Part shown: one piece after another, positions 1 to 7,967 of the stretch
Numbering within the stretch: position 1 is the first letter of the stretch
Layout of the letters: every line of letters starts with the position of its first letter
Assembly (NCBI RefSeq): GCF_900104895.1
Contig: NZ_LT629742.1
Coordinates: forward strand, 2,170,001 to 2,234,000
Reading direction: 5' to 3'
DNA: 64,000 bases
From: Microterricola viridarii
Lineage (GTDB): Bacteria > Actinomycetota > Actinomycetes > Actinomycetales > Microbacteriaceae
Program-made: the position numbers and the translations under genes
Notes under the pieces: model-generated
What the model saw: the letters and a program-made list of their open reading frames with translations, nothing else
Databases searched by the model: none
Told to the model about the DNA's origin: nothing

Positions 1-2
1 CG

Positions 3-1037
3 GCGATGACCTTCGTCTCCTACCTGTCGTACGTGATGATCGCCGTCGTGGGCGGGCTGCGCGTGGCATCCGGCCAGATGACGCTCGGCGACGCGACCGC
101 GTTCATCCAGTACTCGCGGGAGTTCACACAGCCGATCAGCGAGATGGCCAGCCTGGCGAACATGCTGCAGTCCGGCGTCGCCTCCGCCGAGCGCACCTTC
201 GAACTGCTCGACGCCGAGGAGCAGGAGCCGGACGAGGTGAGCGCCACCCTGCCGGAGCCGACCGACGGCCATGTCGAGTTCCAGGGCGTCTCCTTCAGCT
301 ACAGCCCGGAGGTGCCGCTGATCGAGAGCCTCTCCTTCTCGGCCGAGCCCGGCCACACCGTGGCCATCGTCGGCCCCACCGGGGCGGGCAAGACCACCCT
401 GGTGAACCTGGTGATGCGCTTCTACGAGCTCACCTCCGGTCGGATCCTGCTCGACGGCGTCGACGTGCACAGCCTGAGCCGCGACGAGCTGCGCTCCCAG
501 ATCGGCATGGTGCTGCAGGACGCCTGGCTGTTCGGCGGCACCATCCGCGAGAACATCCGCTACGGCCGGCTCGACGCGAGCGACGAGGAGGTCGTGGCGG
601 CAGCCCAGGCCACCATGGTCGACCGTTTCGTGCGCCAGCTGCCGCAGGGCTACGACACGGTGCTGGATGCCGACGGCGGCAGCGTCTCGGCCGGCGAGCG
701 GCAGCTCATCACCATCGCCCGGGCGTTCATCGCGAACCCGTCGCTGCTGATCCTGGACGAGGCGACGTCCTCCGTCGACACACGCACCGAGCTGCTCGTG
801 CAACAGGCCATGGCGGCGCTCCGCACCGACCGGACCTCCTTCGTGATCGCCCACCGGCTCTCCACGATCCGCGACGCCGACACCATCCTCGTGATGGAGG
901 CCGGCCGCATCGTCGAGCAGGGCAACCACGAGGAGCTGCTGGCACGGCGCGGGGCGTACTTCGAGCTGTACCGCGCCCAGTTCCAGGGCGGCACGGTGGC
1001 GAGCGACGACGCGCTCGAGGTGAGCGAGGCCGGCTAG
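3..1037 (+). CDS. ABC exporter, C-terminal part (5' truncated by window edge)
   Basis: This is the end of a fused transmembrane/ATPase ABC exporter half-transporter; the frame is open to the window edge, so most of the membrane domain is missing. The first roughly 60 visible residues are the last membrane helices and linker. The nucleotide-binding domain then shows Walker A GPTGAGKT (about residue 123 of the visible part), a variant signature VSAGERQ (226) in place of LSGGQ, Walker B LLILDEAT (247) and the H-loop His in AHRLST (283). Such proteins usually work as heterodimers encoded by adjacent genes, so a partner may lie upstream. The substrate cannot be deduced. Its TAG stop shares a CTAG with the stop of the convergent next gene. 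Confidence 0.93.
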   Translation, partial: AMTFVSYLSYVMIAVVGGLRVASGQMTLGDATAFIQYSREFTQPISEMASLANMLQSGVASAERTFELLDAEEQEPDEVSATLPEPTDGHVEFQGVSFSYSPEVPLIESLSFSAEPGHTVAIVGPTGAGKTTLVNLVMRFYELTSGRILLDGVDVHSLSRDELRSQIGMVLQDAWLFGGTIRENIRYGRLDASDEEVVAAAQATMVDRFVRQLPQGYDTVLDADGGSVSAGERQLITIARAFIANPSLLILDEATSSVDTRTELLVQQAMAALRTDRTSFVIAHRLSTIRDADTILVMEAGRIVEQGNHEELLARRGAYFELYRAQFQGGTVASDDALEVSEAG

Positions 1038-1789
1038 GCGAGGACGGCGTCGACGGCCGCGTCGCCGCGGATCTCCCGCATCCGCTCGACCGCGCGGTCG
1101 ACGGCGGCGATGGTGAGCGAGGCGCAGACGATGCTGTTGGCGCCGAGCGACTCCAAGCCGCCCGCACGGATGCGGATCACCTCCCAGCCGACCTCGGCCA
1201 GGGCGTCGTCCTTCTCTCGGTCGGACGCCTGCTTGAGCCCGCGGTGCGCGCGCCGGCTGCGGCCGGGGTCGTCGTACTCGACGGCGATGCGGAGCGCGGG
1301 GATCACGATGTCGGGCCACGCCTCCTGCCGGCCGTAGAACATGCGGGCCAGGCGGATCGTGTTGACGCCCTGCGGCAGCCGGATGCGCTCGGCCAGTAGC
1401 ATCCGCAGGCGCTGCTCCGTCATCGAGGTGCGGGTGCGCAGGCCCGCGTTCATCGATGGGACTCCCGCGTCCCGGGCGGCGGACGTGCCGCTGGCATTGC
1501 GGATGCACTTGGCGCAGCTCGGCCCGCTCAACACGGCGAGCACGGTGGCCCGGTAGCGGTCGTGCCCGCGCGGGCAGACCCAGCTGTACTCGGCGCCGAC
1601 CCGGGTCTCGTTCGCCAGCAGCGCCCGCTCGGGCGGGGCGACCTTGCGCAGCAGCTCGGCCCGGGAGCGCTGGGTCTCCGCGATCAGCATGCAGAGCGGG
1701 CACCCCCGCTGCAGGGTGAGCACGCGCTCCGTGCCCGCCGCGGCATCCGGGCTCGCACCGTGCCCACAGCGGAAGCGCACCGCAACCAT
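1034..1789 (-). CDS. Zinc-ribbon protein with C-terminal PD-(D/E)XK-like nuclease domain
   Basis: A protein of about 251 residues. The N-terminal half has two probable zinc ribbons: Cys8, His10, Cys30, Cys33 and Cys72, His76, Cys92, Cys95. The C-terminal half resembles the DUF559/Vsr-like branch of the restriction-endonuclease fold: [15 protein letters not shown] carries the acidic residues, followed by a basic helix (SDREKDDAL) and a strand GWEVIRI. I infer DNA binding and cleavage; the biological role is unknown. The start is chosen at the ATG at 1789, 9 nt after GAGAGG; an in-frame ATG at 1798 is possible. The gene stands alone and ends tail-to-tail with the ABC exporter. Similar zinc-ribbon/DUF559 proteins are common and uncharacterised in Actinobacteria. 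Confidence 0.75.
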   Translation of the reverse strand: MVAVRFRCGHGASPDAAAGTERVLTLQRGCPLCMLIAETQRSRAELLRKVAPPERALLANETRVGAEYSWVCPRGHDRYRATVLAVLSGPSCAKCIRNASGTSAARDAGVPSMNAGLRTRTSMTEQRLRMLLAERIRLPQGVNTIRLARMFYGRQEAWPDIVIPALRIAVEYDDPGRSRRAHRGLKQASDREKDDALAEVGWEVIRIRAGGLESLGANSIVCASLTIAAVDRAVERMREIRGDAAVDAVLA

Positions 1790-1843
1790 TCCACCCATCC
1801 TCTCGACTGCAAGCAGGGTAACCCGCTGCGCTGACACCGGCGT

Positions 1844-1875
1844 GTGCGCTTGACCCCAAACGGGGGTCAACGCAC
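1844..1875. promoter_or_regulatory. Imperfect palindrome between divergent genes
   Basis: Arms at 1844-1857 (ending TTGACCCC) and 1863-1875 (starting GGGGTCAA) are complementary except for one bulged C at 1849, with a 5-nt loop. It lies between the nuclease gene (minus) and the membrane protein gene (plus). The plus-strand TTGACC could double as a -35 box. An operator is likelier than a terminator because no gene ends here. Confidence 0.5.
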
Positions 1876-1918
1876 AATGGGCACGTAGAGGAGCGACGTC
1901 TCCCGCGAAAGGCAAACA

Positions 1919-2416
1919 ATGAGCGACCCGAACGATCTTCCGCACGACTTCGACGAGCCGGTTGCGGAGCCCGAGTCGGAGTCGAGCGAGGCGCCCGCGG
2001 CAGAGGCCGCCGTCGCCGCCTCGCGCCAGCGCATGAGCGCCGACCAGAACATCCGCCTGATGATCGTCGTGATCGTCGGGGTCGTCGCGCTGTTCTTCGC
2101 GTTCAGCCTGCTCGCGCTGTTCAGCCCGACGAGCGCCACCGTCGCCGCCCTGGCCGTGATCGCCACACCGATCGCCTCGATCGTGGCCGCGTACTACGGA
2201 ATCACGTTGAGCATCCAGCAGGTGCGTGCGGCCCAGGCCGAGCGCGCGCTCGCGCTGGACCGCCTCGCCGCCGCCGAGCAGTCCGCCCGGGAGTCCGACG
2301 TCTGGGCCGCCCAGCTCGAGTCGGCGCTGCGCGTCGCCAAGGTCAAGCTCGACGCCGCCCGGGTGCCGAGCACCGATGTGGACCGCGCCGCCGGGGTCGA
2401 CGCCGACTTCTTCTAA
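1919..2416 (+). CDS. Small two-helix membrane protein with C-terminal coiled coil
   Basis: A 165-residue protein of unknown function. Residues 1-43 are acidic and Ala/Glu-rich (probably disordered and cytoplasmic). Two hydrophobic helices follow at about 47-70 and 75-98. The C-terminal half (about 100-150) is a heptad-like Ala/Glu/Leu helix that should form a coiled coil. There is no signal peptide and no enzymatic motif. The ATG is preceded by GAAAGG at good Shine-Dalgarno spacing. A role as a membrane-anchored oligomeric scaffold is only a guess. Confidence 0.8.
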   Translation: MSDPNDLPHDFDEPVAEPESESSEAPAAEAAVAASRQRMSADQNIRLMIVVIVGVVALFFAFSLLALFSPTSATVAALAVIATPIASIVAAYYGITLSIQQVRAAQAERALALDRLAAAEQSARESDVWAAQLESALRVAKVKLDAARVPSTDVDRAAGVDADFF

Positions 2417-2478
2417 CGGGCGACGCCCGCCGAGACTGCCGGCATCCGCGCGCACCCGCAGCTCGCGGCCCGCGAAGT

Positions 2479-2514
2479 GTCTCGCGGCCCGCGGTATGTC
2501 GGGGGCCGCGAGAC
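2479..2514. repeat. 12-bp perfect inverted repeat in a repeated GC-rich block
   Basis: The stem GTCTCGCGGCCC (2479-2490) pairs perfectly with 2503-2514 across a 12-nt loop. Partial copies of the same word flank it: CTCGCGGCCCGCG near 2462 and GGGGGCCGCGA near 2522. It lies between convergent genes (stops at 2416 and 2555), so it may terminate both, but there is no T-tract. Confidence 0.6.
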
Positions 2515-2554
2515 GCAACGGGGGCCGCGACGGGCCGGACGGCGCGGCGACCCG

Positions 2555-3403
2555 TCAGCCGGCGCGGGCAGGGCGGGGCGCCGGCTGCTCCCGCATCGCG
2601 CGGCGCACCCGGGCGAGGGCACGGTCGCGGGGGAGGTGGCGCAGCCGCCGCGGCATCCGCCGGTAGGCGACCCGCACGAACGCGAGCGTGCGGTCGAAGC
2701 GGGCCTGCTCCCTGGCGCCCCACGGCAGCTCGTGCAGCTCGCGCACGCTGGCCGGCAGCAGGCCGATGCTGAGCAGCCGGATCAGCGGCATCGCCCCGCG
2801 CAGCGGCACGGGCAGCGTGCGGGGGTTGAGCAGCGAGGCGACCACCGCGGCGCTCTCCGGCGTCGCCTGCAACCCGGCGAGCGCCTCGTCCCAGTAGCGC
2901 TCGAACTCCGCGCGGTCGGCCGGCCAGTGCTCGACGGGCATCTGCAGCCGCGCCCCGAGGGCGGCGTAGTCGCGGTACACGGCCTCGGCCGATTCGGCGT
3001 CGAGCCGACCGAGCAACCGGTCTTGCACCTGCATGGCCGCGTAGTACAGGGTCGCGGCGACCCAGAGCTGCAGCTGCGGGTCGAAGGCGTTGTAGCCGGG
3101 CGTCGAGGTGCGATCGCGCACCGGCGCGTGCGCGCGGTTGACGCCGCGCACCACGAAGGCGACCATCTGCTCGTCGCCGAAGGCCACGGTGTACACGTAG
3201 TCCAGGGTGCCGAACAGCCGGTCCAGCGGGCGCCCCGTGAAGTCGCTGTGCCGGGCAACGCCGCGCCCGACGGCCGGGTGCGCGAGCTGCAACAGGATGG
3301 CGGCGCCGCCGCCGGCCAGCAGTGCCGCCTCGCCCGCGACATCGGCGAGGCGCAGCGGGTGGGGCGCATTCGAGGTGCGGGGTGGGCCGGCGGGATTCGT
3401 CAC
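2555..3403 (-). CDS. DUF2236 (MpaB/latex-clearing-protein-like) oxygenase family protein
   Basis: A 282-residue protein of the DUF2236 superfamily, which includes the haem protein Lcp (rubber oxygenase) and fungal MpaB. Visible family features are the N-terminal block ALLLQLAHPAVGRGVA-like segment (actual AILLQLAHPAVGRGV), a central FAHRG-like region (VRGVNRAHAPV), and the helix YDPQLQLWV-like segment with conserved HxxV-type positions. Most bacterial members have no assigned substrate. The GTG start at 3403 sits 7 nt after a TAGCGT box, consistent with a leaderless mRNA; another in-frame GTG lies at 3412. The gene diverges from the NagZ-like gene. Confidence 0.8.
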   Translation of the reverse strand: MTNPAGPPRTSNAPHPLRLADVAGEAALLAGGGAAILLQLAHPAVGRGVARHSDFTGRPLDRLFGTLDYVYTVAFGDEQMVAFVVRGVNRAHAPVRDRTSTPGYNAFDPQLQLWVAATLYYAAMQVQDRLLGRLDAESAEAVYRDYAALGARLQMPVEHWPADRAEFERYWDEALAGLQATPESAAVVASLLNPRTLPVPLRGAMPLIRLLSIGLLPASVRELHELPWGAREQARFDRTLAFVRVAYRRMPRRLRHLPRDRALARVRRAMREQPAPRPARAG

Positions 3404-3461
3404 ATCCAGCACGCTACCCCGTCCGGCTGAACGCCCAGCGGGCTCGGTTACACTCGCTCCA
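3404..3461. promoter_or_regulatory. Divergent promoter pair with leaderless-type -10 boxes
   Basis: The minus-strand -10 box TAGCGT (3411-3416) lies 7 nt from the GTG at 3403. The plus-strand -10 box TACACT (3449-3454) lies 7 nt from the ATG at 3462. Neither start has a Shine-Dalgarno sequence. Confidence 0.6.
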
Positions 3462-4661
3462 ATGGCCAGAGCACCCCGGAACCGTGTCGCGCTCGCGACC
3501 CTCATGATCATCCCGCTGCTGCTCGGCGGCACCGCCTGTGCCGGCCTCGAGGTCGGCGGCGCCCAGCCGGCGCAGACGCCCGCCAGCACCCCGCCGCCGG
3601 CGGCCCCGCCCACCACCCGGCCCGATGCCGCGGAGCTCGCCCTCTCCGCGATGTCGCTCGAGCAGAAGGTCTCCTCCCTGCTCATGCTGCACACGCCGGG
3701 AACCGACGGCGCCGCCCTCCGCGCCTTTGTGGACCGCTACCGCCTGGGTGGGCTCATCCTGATGGGCGACAACATGCCCGGCGGCACGGACGCCACCGAT
3801 CTGGCCGCCCTCGGCGCGCTCACCGCCGCCGTGCGCGGCACCGAGGCCTTCCCGCCGCTCATTGGCATCGACCAGGAGGGCGGCGACGTCGTCCGCATCG
3901 GCCCGGACCCCGCCGCCGGGGCCGACGTGCTGCGCGGCCTGCCGCCCGTGGCGACCGCCGACGCATTCCACGCCCGCTCGGAGCTGCTCGCCGGCGCCGG
4001 CATCGACGTGAACTTCGGTGTCGTCGCCGACATCAGCGCCGACCCCGGCTCCTTCATCTACACGCGCTCCCTCGGGGCGGATGCCGCGGCGAGCAGCGAC
4101 CGGGTCGCCTCCGCCGTCGCCGGCGAGGGCAGCCGCGTGCTCAGCACGCTCAAGCACTTCCCGGGCCACGGGGCAGCCCCCGGCGACTCCCACCACGCCG
4201 TGCCGAGCAGTCCGATGGGCCTGGCCGAGTGGCGCGCCACCGAGGCGCCCCCCTTCCAGGCCGGCATCGACGCCGGGGCCGAGCTCGTCATGTTCGGGCA
4301 CCTGGCCTACGACGCGGTCGACCCGGCGCCGGCCAGCCTCTCGCCGGAGTGGCACCGGCTGCTGCGCGAGGAGCTCGGCTTCGAGGGCCTGACCATCACC
4401 GACGACATGCGCATGCTGCTCGACTCCGGCGATCCGCGCTACGCCGACCCGATCGCGAACACCGTCGCGGCGTTCGCCGCCGGCAACGACATCGTGCTGC
4501 TCACCCTGCCGGCCGACCCGGCCACTGTCGGGGTGGACGTGGACGCCATGATCGCCGGGGTCGCCGCGGCTGTCCGTTCCGGGCAGCTGGACGCCGCCCA
4601 GATCGACGCCTCCGCGCTGGCCGTTCTGCGCCTCAAAGAAATTCCGAGAAGTGTGGAATAA
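3462..4661 (+). CDS. nagZ: Glycoside hydrolase family 3 beta-N-acetylhexosaminidase, exported (NagZ/LpqI-like)
   Basis: A 399-residue GH3 enzyme expected to cleave beta-1,4-linked N-acetylglucosamine from muropeptides or cell-wall fragments during peptidoglycan turnover. The N-terminus has a signal segment (about 8-25) followed by Cys26; the lipobox GGTAC is imperfect, but mycobacterial LpqI is a comparable lipoprotein. A Pro/Ala/Thr linker (35-53) precedes the TIM barrel. Motifs include KHFPGHG (231-237), the acid/base dyad Asp242/His244 in GDSHH, and the nucleophile Asp314 in TITDDMRM. The start is the ATG directly downstream of TACACT, so translation is probably leaderless. YceI follows in the same direction after 71 nt. 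Confidence 0.9.
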   Translation: MARAPRNRVALATLMIIPLLLGGTACAGLEVGGAQPAQTPASTPPPAAPPTTRPDAAELALSAMSLEQKVSSLLMLHTPGTDGAALRAFVDRYRLGGLILMGDNMPGGTDATDLAALGALTAAVRGTEAFPPLIGIDQEGGDVVRIGPDPAAGADVLRGLPPVATADAFHARSELLAGAGIDVNFGVVADISADPGSFIYTRSLGADAAASSDRVASAVAGEGSRVLSTLKHFPGHGAAPGDSHHAVPSSPMGLAEWRATEAPPFQAGIDAGAELVMFGHLAYDAVDPAPASLSPEWHRLLREELGFEGLTITDDMRMLLDSGDPRYADPIANTVAAFAAGNDIVLLTLPADPATVGVDVDAMIAGVAAAVRSGQLDAAQIDASALAVLRLKEIPRSVE

Positions 4662-4732
4662 GGTTCCTGTCGCATACGTTTGCATAGATCACGGCCAACA
4701 ATCCGGCCCCAGACTCTCTAGAAAGTAGCTCC

Positions 4733-5293
4733 ATGACTGCAACGCTCGAAACCACCATCCCCGGCTACCGCGCAGGTACCTGGACCATCGACCCCACGCA
4801 CAGCGAGGTCGGGTTCAGCATTCGTCACCTCATGATCAGCAAGGTCAAGGGCAAGTTCGAGCGCTTCACCGCCACCTTCGTCACCGCCGAGAACCCGCTC
4901 GAGTCCAGCGTCACGGCATCCGCCGAGGTCGCCTCCGTCAACACCAACGAGCCGAACCGCGACGGTCACCTGCGCACCGGCGACTTCTTCGAGGCCGAGA
5001 CCTACCCGACCATCGACTTCGTCTCCACCGGCGTCCGCGTCGTCAAGGGCGAGTTCCTCGTCGACGGCAACCTCACCATGAAGGGCGTCACCAAGCCGGT
5101 CACCTTCGAGTTCGAGTTCGGCGGCTTCGGCGGCGACCCCTACGGCAACTACAAGGGCGGCGCCACCGCGAAGACCACCGTCAACCGCGAGGACTTCGGC
5201 CTCACCTACAACGCGGCCCTCGAGACCGGCGGCATGCTGCTCGGCGACACCGTCACGATCTCGCTCGAGCTGCAGGCTGCGCTCCAGCAGTAA
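4733..5293 (+). CDS. YceI-family lipocalin-like protein
   Basis: A 186-residue YceI-domain protein. The family forms a lipocalin-like barrel that can bind polyisoprenoids; members are often periplasmic, but this copy has no signal peptide and may be cytoplasmic. Typical family words are GTWTIDPTHSEVGFSIRH (15-32), DGHLRTGDFFEAETYP (77-92) and the end block NREDFGLTYN (151-160). GAAAG upstream at 4721 is a plausible ribosome site. Codon use matches its neighbours. The exact ligand is unknown. A strong terminator follows the stop. Confidence 0.92.
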   Translation: MTATLETTIPGYRAGTWTIDPTHSEVGFSIRHLMISKVKGKFERFTATFVTAENPLESSVTASAEVASVNTNEPNRDGHLRTGDFFEAETYPTIDFVSTGVRVVKGEFLVDGNLTMKGVTKPVTFEFEFGGFGGDPYGNYKGGATAKTTVNREDFGLTYNAALETGGMLLGDTVTISLELQAALQQ

Positions 5294-5312
5294 TCGCGTC
5301 TCCGCTCCGATC

Positions 5313-5340
5313 AAGCGCCCCGGCATCCGCCGGGGCGCTT
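5313..5340 (+). terminator. Intrinsic-type terminator after yceI
   Basis: A perfect 11-bp stem AAGCGCCCCGG/CCGGGGCGCTT with a 6-nt loop lies 20 nt after the yceI stop and is followed by the weakly T-rich CGTCGTTGTG. Confidence 0.8.
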
Positions 5341-5397
5341 CGTCGTTGTGCCCGGCGCTCAGGAGTCTCACATGAGCCGTCGGTCAGGGTTGAATGC

Positions 5398-6354
5398 ATG
5401 ACAGACCCCCGCCGCGCACCCCAGCCGGGCAGAGCGAAGTCATCGGCACGACGCGCCACGGCCAGGATCGTCGCCGTCGCCGCGCTCGCACTGACGGCAG
5501 CCCTCGTGCTGCACCCCGCCATCCCCGGGGTGGTCGGGACCGGCGTGGCCACGGTGCTGCCGTGGCTGGGCCTCCTCGTCCCGGTGCTGCTCTGGGCCGC
5601 CCTGGCCACGCGCCGGCGGGTCTGGATCGTCACGCTGGTGCCGCTCATCGCCTGGCTGCTCGTTGTCGGTCCGCTCTTCGTGCCGCTGCAGACGGGTTCG
5701 GCGGCGGACGCCGCAGAGAGCACGCTGACAGTGGCCAGCCAGAACGTCGAGGCCGGCTCCGGCGGCGCCGCGGAGTCGGCGTTGATGCTCGCCGAACAGG
5801 GCGCCGACGTGATCGCCCTGGAGGAGCTGGACGGTGTGGCACGCGCCGAGGTCGCGGAGGCGATCGATGACGCGTACCCGTACTCGTACCGCGTCGGGAC
5901 GGTCGGCCTGTGGAGCCAGTACCCCATCGTCAACGAGCAGCCGCTGGATCTCGGCCTCGGCTGGAACCGGGCCCTGGCCGCCGACCTCGACACGCCGAGC
6001 GGCCTGGTGAGCGTCTATGTCGTGCACGCCGCCTCGCTCCGCCCCGGAGCGCAGAGCGACCGCGACGACATGCTCGCCAACCTGGCCGAGGTCGTCGCCC
6101 AGGACGAGAACGAGCGCGTGCTCGTCGTCGGCGACTTCAACGCGACACTCACCGACCCGGCGCTGCGCGCCCTGCAGCGCTCGGTGAGCGAGTCGAACCG
6201 CTCCACGGCATCGCTCGGGTTCACCTGGCCGAGCACCATGCCCCTCGCCCGGATCGACCACATCTTCCACGCCGGGCTGACCCCGCTGGAGAGCTCCGTG
6301 CTGCCGGCTGGCAACAGCGACCACCTGGCGGTGCTCACGACCTTCGGGATGTGA
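5398..6354 (+). CDS. Membrane-anchored endonuclease/exonuclease/phosphatase (EEP) family protein
   Basis: A 318-residue protein with three N-terminal membrane helices (about 23-45, 50-68 and 74-95) and a C-terminal EEP domain. Catalytic-type motifs are SQNVEAG (about 114), the acidic LEELDG (140), GDFNATL (239) and SDHLAVL (307). The family includes DNase I-like nucleases and phosphatases; the membrane anchor suggests an extracytoplasmic catalytic domain, possibly a secreted nuclease or lipid-phosphate phosphatase. Its 3' end overlaps the convergent TMEM175-type gene by 20 bp. Confidence 0.85.
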   Translation: MTDPRRAPQPGRAKSSARRATARIVAVAALALTAALVLHPAIPGVVGTGVATVLPWLGLLVPVLLWAALATRRRVWIVTLVPLIAWLLVVGPLFVPLQTGSAADAAESTLTVASQNVEAGSGGAAESALMLAEQGADVIALEELDGVARAEVAEAIDDAYPYSYRVGTVGLWSQYPIVNEQPLDLGLGWNRALAADLDTPSGLVSVYVVHAASLRPGAQSDRDDMLANLAEVVAQDENERVLVVGDFNATLTDPALRALQRSVSESNRSTASLGFTWPSTMPLARIDHIFHAGLTPLESSVLPAGNSDHLAVLTTFGM

Positions 6355-6931
6355 GCGGGCTCACCGCGAAGGCGAGGAACGCCCAGGAGCCGATGAACGG
6401 CGCGAGCAGCACGACGACCAGGCCGGCGATGACCGCGCCGAGCGCGCGCCGGCCACTGCTGCGCACCGCGGCATCCGACATCTGATCGAGCAGGCCGCGG
6501 GAGCGCTTGGAGACGTAACCCCAGAGCGCCCAGCCAAGGACGAGCACGAAGAGGAAGTTCAGCGGCAGCACCAGGCGGCCGAGCAGCAGACCGCTGAAGT
6601 CGGCGTTCAGCGACGTCGTGAACGGGATGAGCACGACCCCGAGCAGGCGCAGGCAGTTCAGCCAGAGCACCGTGTTGTCGACGCGCACGACGTGCTCGAA
6701 CTGGCGCGCGTGCACCATCCAGAGCATGCAGAGCAGCAGGAAGCTGATCACGAAGCTCAGCAGGCTCTCCGAGATCGAGCCGAGCGCGCGCCAGAGCTGG
6801 TCGTTGCTGGTGATCGCGCCGAGATTCTCGACCGAGAGGTCGAGCACCAGCAGGGTGGCCGCGATCGCGAACACGCCGTCGGAGAAGGCCTCGAGGCGGC
6901 GGGGGGAGAGCGTGCGTTCCTCGTCAGTCAC
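6335..6931 (-). CDS. TMEM175-family (DUF1211) potassium channel-like protein
   Basis: A 198-residue membrane protein with about six helices. The family signature on the first helix is clear: R12 followed by FSDGVFAIAATLLVLDL (16-32). Bacterial TMEM175 proteins carry one six-helix repeat and form tetrameric potassium channels without the usual P-loop. The start overlaps the end of the FUSC-type gene by 8 bp, so the two are probably co-transcribed and translationally coupled. Ion selectivity is inferred from the family only. Confidence 0.88.
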   Translation of the reverse strand: MTDEERTLSPRRLEAFSDGVFAIAATLLVLDLSVENLGAITSNDQLWRALGSISESLLSFVISFLLLCMLWMVHARQFEHVVRVDNTVLWLNCLRLLGVVLIPFTTSLNADFSGLLLGRLVLPLNFLFVLVLGWALWGYVSKRSRGLLDQMSDAAVRSSGRRALGAVIAGLVVVLLAPFIGSWAFLAFAVSPLTSRRS

Positions 6932-7952
6932 CGACGATCTCCTCCCGGACCCGGCGCAGGTCCTCCATCAGCGACCCGATCAGGATCCAATGCTCCGGAT
7001 GCGGGGTGGCGATCACCAGGGGAGCGGTGAGCGCCGGCTGCTCCGGCTGCACCTCGGCCTCGCCGGGCACGGCGGCATCTGGCTCGATCAGCAGCCGCAG
7101 GTCGTGCGCCGCCCGCTTCAGCTCGGCCGCGATGGCGTGCACGGTCGGCTCCTCCGACAGGCTGTCGTCATAATGGTCGCGCAGCGCCCGCGTCATGCCG
7201 ATCACCCGGTTCACCAGGGGGGACAGGCGCGCCAGCAGGGCGGCCTCCGCCTCCACTGCGCCGCCGAGGCGCGAACGGCGCGGGTTGAACGCGAGGCTCT
7301 CCCGCCCCTCCTTCACCGCCTCGTTGGCCTTCGCCTGCATCGGCCGGAGCAGCCGGGCGTTCAGCAGCAGCTCCTCCAGCTGGGCGGGGCGCATCGGCGC
7401 CTCGAGGGCGTCCGCGAGCCGGTCGATCGTGGCGGCCAGCTCGTTGCCCAGCGCCGCCACGCTCTCCTGGGCGGGGGCGAGCAGCACCGGCGGGGCGATG
7501 CTGATCGTCACGATGAAGCCGATGACGGCGCCGATCAGCGTCTCGATGCTGCGCTCGACCGCATAGCCGGGCGTGGTGGTGCCGAGCGCCAGCACCAGCA
7601 TCGCGGTGATCGGGATCTGGTTCGCGGATGCCGGCGTGAGCCGCAGCGCCCAGCCGATGAAGATGGCGACGACGATGGTGATCAGGATGATCCACTCTGC
7701 ACTGCCGAACAGCTGGGCGATCACCGTCGCGACGATCACGCCGGCGATCACGCCGACGGTGCGCTCGATGGCCCGCCCGAGCGTCTGGTTCACGCTCGGC
7801 TGAACCACCAGCAGCGCCGCGATGGCGGCGAAGATCGGCAGCTCGGTCGGCAACAGCAGCTGGGCGACGATCCACGCCAGGACGGAGGCGAAGGCCACCT
7901 TCGTCACCTGCAGGAGCGGCACCCGGCTGGAGGACTGGATGCGAGAGGTCAT
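6924..7952 (-). CDS. FUSC/aromatic-acid-exporter-like membrane protein
   Basis: A 342-residue protein with about six N-terminal helices (14-160) containing the family words LPIFAAIAALLVVQPSVNQT and GWALRLTPASANQIPIT, then a long cytoplasmic helical region (165-340). This matches the FUSC/ArAE superfamily, whose known members export aromatic acids or other hydrophobic anions; the substrate here is unknown. The ATG at 7952 is preceded by GAGGGGG at suitable spacing; a GTG two codons upstream is less well placed. It is first in a two-gene unit with the TMEM175-type gene and lies 15 nt from the AlkZ-like gene upstream. Confidence 0.82.
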   Translation of the reverse strand: MTSRIQSSSRVPLLQVTKVAFASVLAWIVAQLLLPTELPIFAAIAALLVVQPSVNQTLGRAIERTVGVIAGVIVATVIAQLFGSAEWIILITIVVAIFIGWALRLTPASANQIPITAMLVLALGTTTPGYAVERSIETLIGAVIGFIVTISIAPPVLLAPAQESVAALGNELAATIDRLADALEAPMRPAQLEELLLNARLLRPMQAKANEAVKEGRESLAFNPRRSRLGGAVEAEAALLARLSPLVNRVIGMTRALRDHYDDSLSEEPTVHAIAAELKRAAHDLRLLIEPDAAVPGEAEVQPEQPALTAPLVIATPHPEHWILIGSLMEDLRRVREEIVGD

Positions 7953-7967
7953 GCGCACCCCCTCAGG

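Noticed and set aside
2417-2554. Possible CRISPR from repeated CTCGCGGCCCGCG words
   Set aside because: There are only four short words in direct and inverted order, without regular spacers.
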